A DNA stretch of 64,000 nt, taken from NCBI RefSeq assembly GCF_030867145.1, contig NC_134415.1, positions 72,879,300-72,943,299 of the forward strand, in the 5' to 3' direction. Source of the DNA: Opisthocomus hoazin (taxonomy: Eukaryota > Chordata > Aves > Opisthocomiformes > Opisthocomidae). The notes under the pieces are model-generated. The model made no database searches. It was not told where the DNA came from and was given only the letters and a program-made list of their open reading frames with translations. The translations under genes were made by a program, and so were the position numbers. How positions within the stretch are numbered: position 1 is the stretch's first letter; each line of letters begins with the position of its first letter. Of this stretch, positions 62,007-64,000 are shown in pieces.

Positions 62007-63662
62007 ATGCTGAGTGGAGGAGGAGGTAAAAAAGGGCAGTATGACATCTTATACATACTGAAATAGTTATAATCTAGTTTCACTAAAAACTGAAGTTTGC
62101 CAGTTTAAAAATGATTCTGTAGCACAGTGGAGTGAAAATTCTTGGCTCCTCCATCCTTGGAAAGGAACACAAGCACAAAAAGAATGCAAGGAAATTACGT
62201 AGAAGACCCAGTTTGCTGGTCCAGCGTGTGGGTCTGGTGGAACCTGTAGGAACAGGCCATCTGTGTCTCTTTCCTGAGGGCCTCTCAGGAGGCTGCCGGG
62301 AGTGTTGTGGCTCTCTGTCTGCTCAGCGCCTCAATCCCCGGGGCCCTCCCGGCAGTGGCAGATTGCTGACATTTTTGCTCATCGTATGACTGAACTTTTA
62401 AGAACTCTTTCTGACACGTGCCAGTCATACTGGATGATTGACTTGCGCAGGTCATGTGGCCGTGTAACCAGTCATGTTCTTAGGTGACTGACTGGTTGTC
62501 TTTCATGCGGTGATTGATACCTGAGGCATCCCTGCGTGGGCGCTGGGGGAGACGCAGGGTTTCGCTGCCAGTCGGTGTCTGGCAGAGGCTGCTGGAGCTG
62601 GGACAGGGCAGCGCTCGCAATGTAGCTTCACTGTAGCTGAAAAACTCGTGGCCTCCAGAGCTGAGTTGTTAACTGCTCTCTGGGATATTGTCTTCTAAGC
62701 AAAATAAGTGATTTGTAGAAGAAAACCCCAACCCTCAAACATTGTGATTCTGCCTTTCCTGTTTTGGCTTATGTTTACTTGTGGAATCTTGCCCTTCTTT
62801 CGCTTCCTGAATTGTCACTCAGGAAGTGGCAGAAAATGGCAATGGGATGAAGTTCGTGGGTGTTTTTTTTTTATTTCCCCCCTGGTGAAATAGCGCTCTC
62901 TGTTCCCTTTCCTTCTTCCCAGAATTTTTCTGTTTCAGAGTTTAATACAGATAACTTCTGTCCTAGCTTTTTCCCTCGTAGTATTACAGCTGTGCAGCAC
63001 TCCTGTCCACTTTTGCCATTTATATTTGGCAGTGACGGTAATATGTGTACTGTGTGTTTGCTTTGTTTTTGCAGTTTAACTTTTTACATTGCTTAAGTTA
63101 ATTTGCCAGCTGACAGTTATGTGACACATAAGTAGTTGCTAAATATGCAATAATTTGCAACCTAAGCTTTAGGCTATTTTACCTATTGTTTGTGCTCCAG
63201 TAATGCCTACGGCCCCAGTGAGGATTGTGGCCCTGCTCTGCCAGATACTGAATGTGTACCTAGATCCCCATTGCACTCAAATTTTTTTTCACGGTGTATT
63301 TGTTTAATCTGTACAGCTCTGGAGGGGAGGATGCAATCCTTGCATCTCATTTAGCTGAAATGAAGTAAAATTCAAGAGAACAGATAAGCCTGAATCCAGT
63401 CTTTATTTCCTCTGTGTGGATAAGTAATTACTTTTGATGTGGCACTAATTACACTGTACAGTGGTGCATTAGGAAGCGTTGACAAGATTGTTAGGAGGTT
63501 CTGTAACATGTTGCAGCAACTTAGTTTACACCAGTGATGAGATGCATGGGATGAGTCATTTTCCATCATAACTTCTGATGATCTACGCAGCCTACTGAAA
63601 TAATGAAATGTGGTGATGCAAAACTTTTTTAAGAATTTGGTTTTATGTTCTGTCTCTGTCAG

Positions 63663-63824
63663 ATACCGTGCTTGTGTGGAAGTGCCCCGTGCCTGCTCTG
63701 CCGATGCTGCCCCAGTGGAAACAACTCCACCATAACTCGGCTGATTTATGCATTCTTTTTACTCCTTGGCGTGAGCGTTGCCTGTGTAATGTTGATACCA
63801 GGCATGGAAGAACAGCTGAAGAAG
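63663..63824 (+). CDS. SERINC1: SERINC1 coding exon 2
   Basis: This is a 162-nt, 54-codon exon in phase 0, between the acceptor CTGTCAG (63656-63662) and the donor AAG|GTGAGG (63825). It begins [19 protein letters not shown], a cysteine-rich segment highly characteristic of SERINC1, followed by an NNST glycosylation-type sequon, then a hydrophobic helix ([19 protein letters not shown]) and PGMEEQLKK. The wording [19 protein letters not shown] fits SERINC1 and not SERINC3 (CSGASCLLCSCC). It supplies the first membrane region of the protein. The remaining exons, which would encode the other membrane helices, lie right of the window. The reading frame through 63845 beyond the donor is intron. 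Confidence 0.95.
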
Positions 63825-64000
63825 GTGAGGTTACTTCTTTGCTAACGTGTTTGGTTGAACAAATGTTGCAGATAATTGTAAACCACATCTTGAAAGCACA
63901 GGCTTTATTTGGAAATATGTAACTGTGCTGCCACCGGTGCTTCACAGTCACAATTCATTTGATTGTAGATCAAATAAACAAAGAACTCGTGGGACAGTCA
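63825..64000 (+). other. Start of SERINC1 intron 2
   Basis: Intron 2 begins with GTGAGG and continues past the window edge. No exon is visible in the remaining 176 bp. Confidence 0.85.

Larger units (their letters stand above)
58098..63662 (+). other. SERINC1 intron 1 (5.6 kb)
   Basis: The intron is bounded by GTGAGG at 58098 and TGTCTCTGTCAG ending at 63662, both good consensus sites in phase 0. Its first 360 bp continue the CpG island and include a GC-rich inverted repeat at 58333-58408. A CR1 fragment lies at 61767-62006. No other exon or RNA gene is recognised, and the remaining open frames are short and featureless. Confidence 0.88.

Overview
The window reads as nuclear DNA of a bird. 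It has several copies of the avian CR1 LINE, a class I (gammaretrovirus-like) endogenous retrovirus, long gene-poor intergenic stretches, two CpG islands and the first two coding exons of a vertebrate SERINC gene. The species cannot be named from the sequence. No bacterial-type genes, operons, CRISPR arrays or rRNA genes are visible, and I recognised no tRNA gene.

Layout. From 1 to about 27.7 kb the sequence is intergenic or deep intronic. It contains three CR1 fragments (1-322, 1341-1857, 17105-17195), a T tract at 5.24 kb and GC-rich segments near 21.1-21.6 and 23.87-24.55 kb. A strong CpG island at about 27.8-29.25 kb carries three good splice donors on the minus strand, so it probably holds alternative first exons of a minus-strand gene. 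By vertebrate synteny with SERINC1 that gene could be PKIB, but no PKIB coding exon was found. From 29.3 to 49.6 kb there are CR1 fragments (36.4 and 45.6 kb), a 35-base T tract, an AT-rich microsatellite and a solo LTR (42009-42621) with a 4-bp GTAG target duplication.

A 6,203-bp provirus occupies 49634-55836 on the minus strand. Its two 719-bp LTRs look identical, it is flanked by GCAG duplications, and it has a tRNA-Arg-type primer binding site and a polypurine tract. Its internal region is badly broken. Matrix, capsid/NC, protease and RT lie in alternating frames. Stops precede NC and protease, and the RT active site reads SVDD instead of YVDD. One deletion joins the very start of integrase to the membrane anchor and tail of env. 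Pristine LTRs around an old-looking defective body suggest a passenger element copied in trans.

The right end holds the SERINC1 CpG-island promoter with an ETS/CRE composite site, coding exon 1 (58059-58097), a 5.6-kb intron 1 containing a large GC-rich inverted repeat and a CR1 fragment, and coding exon 2 (63663-63824). The rest of the gene continues beyond the window.
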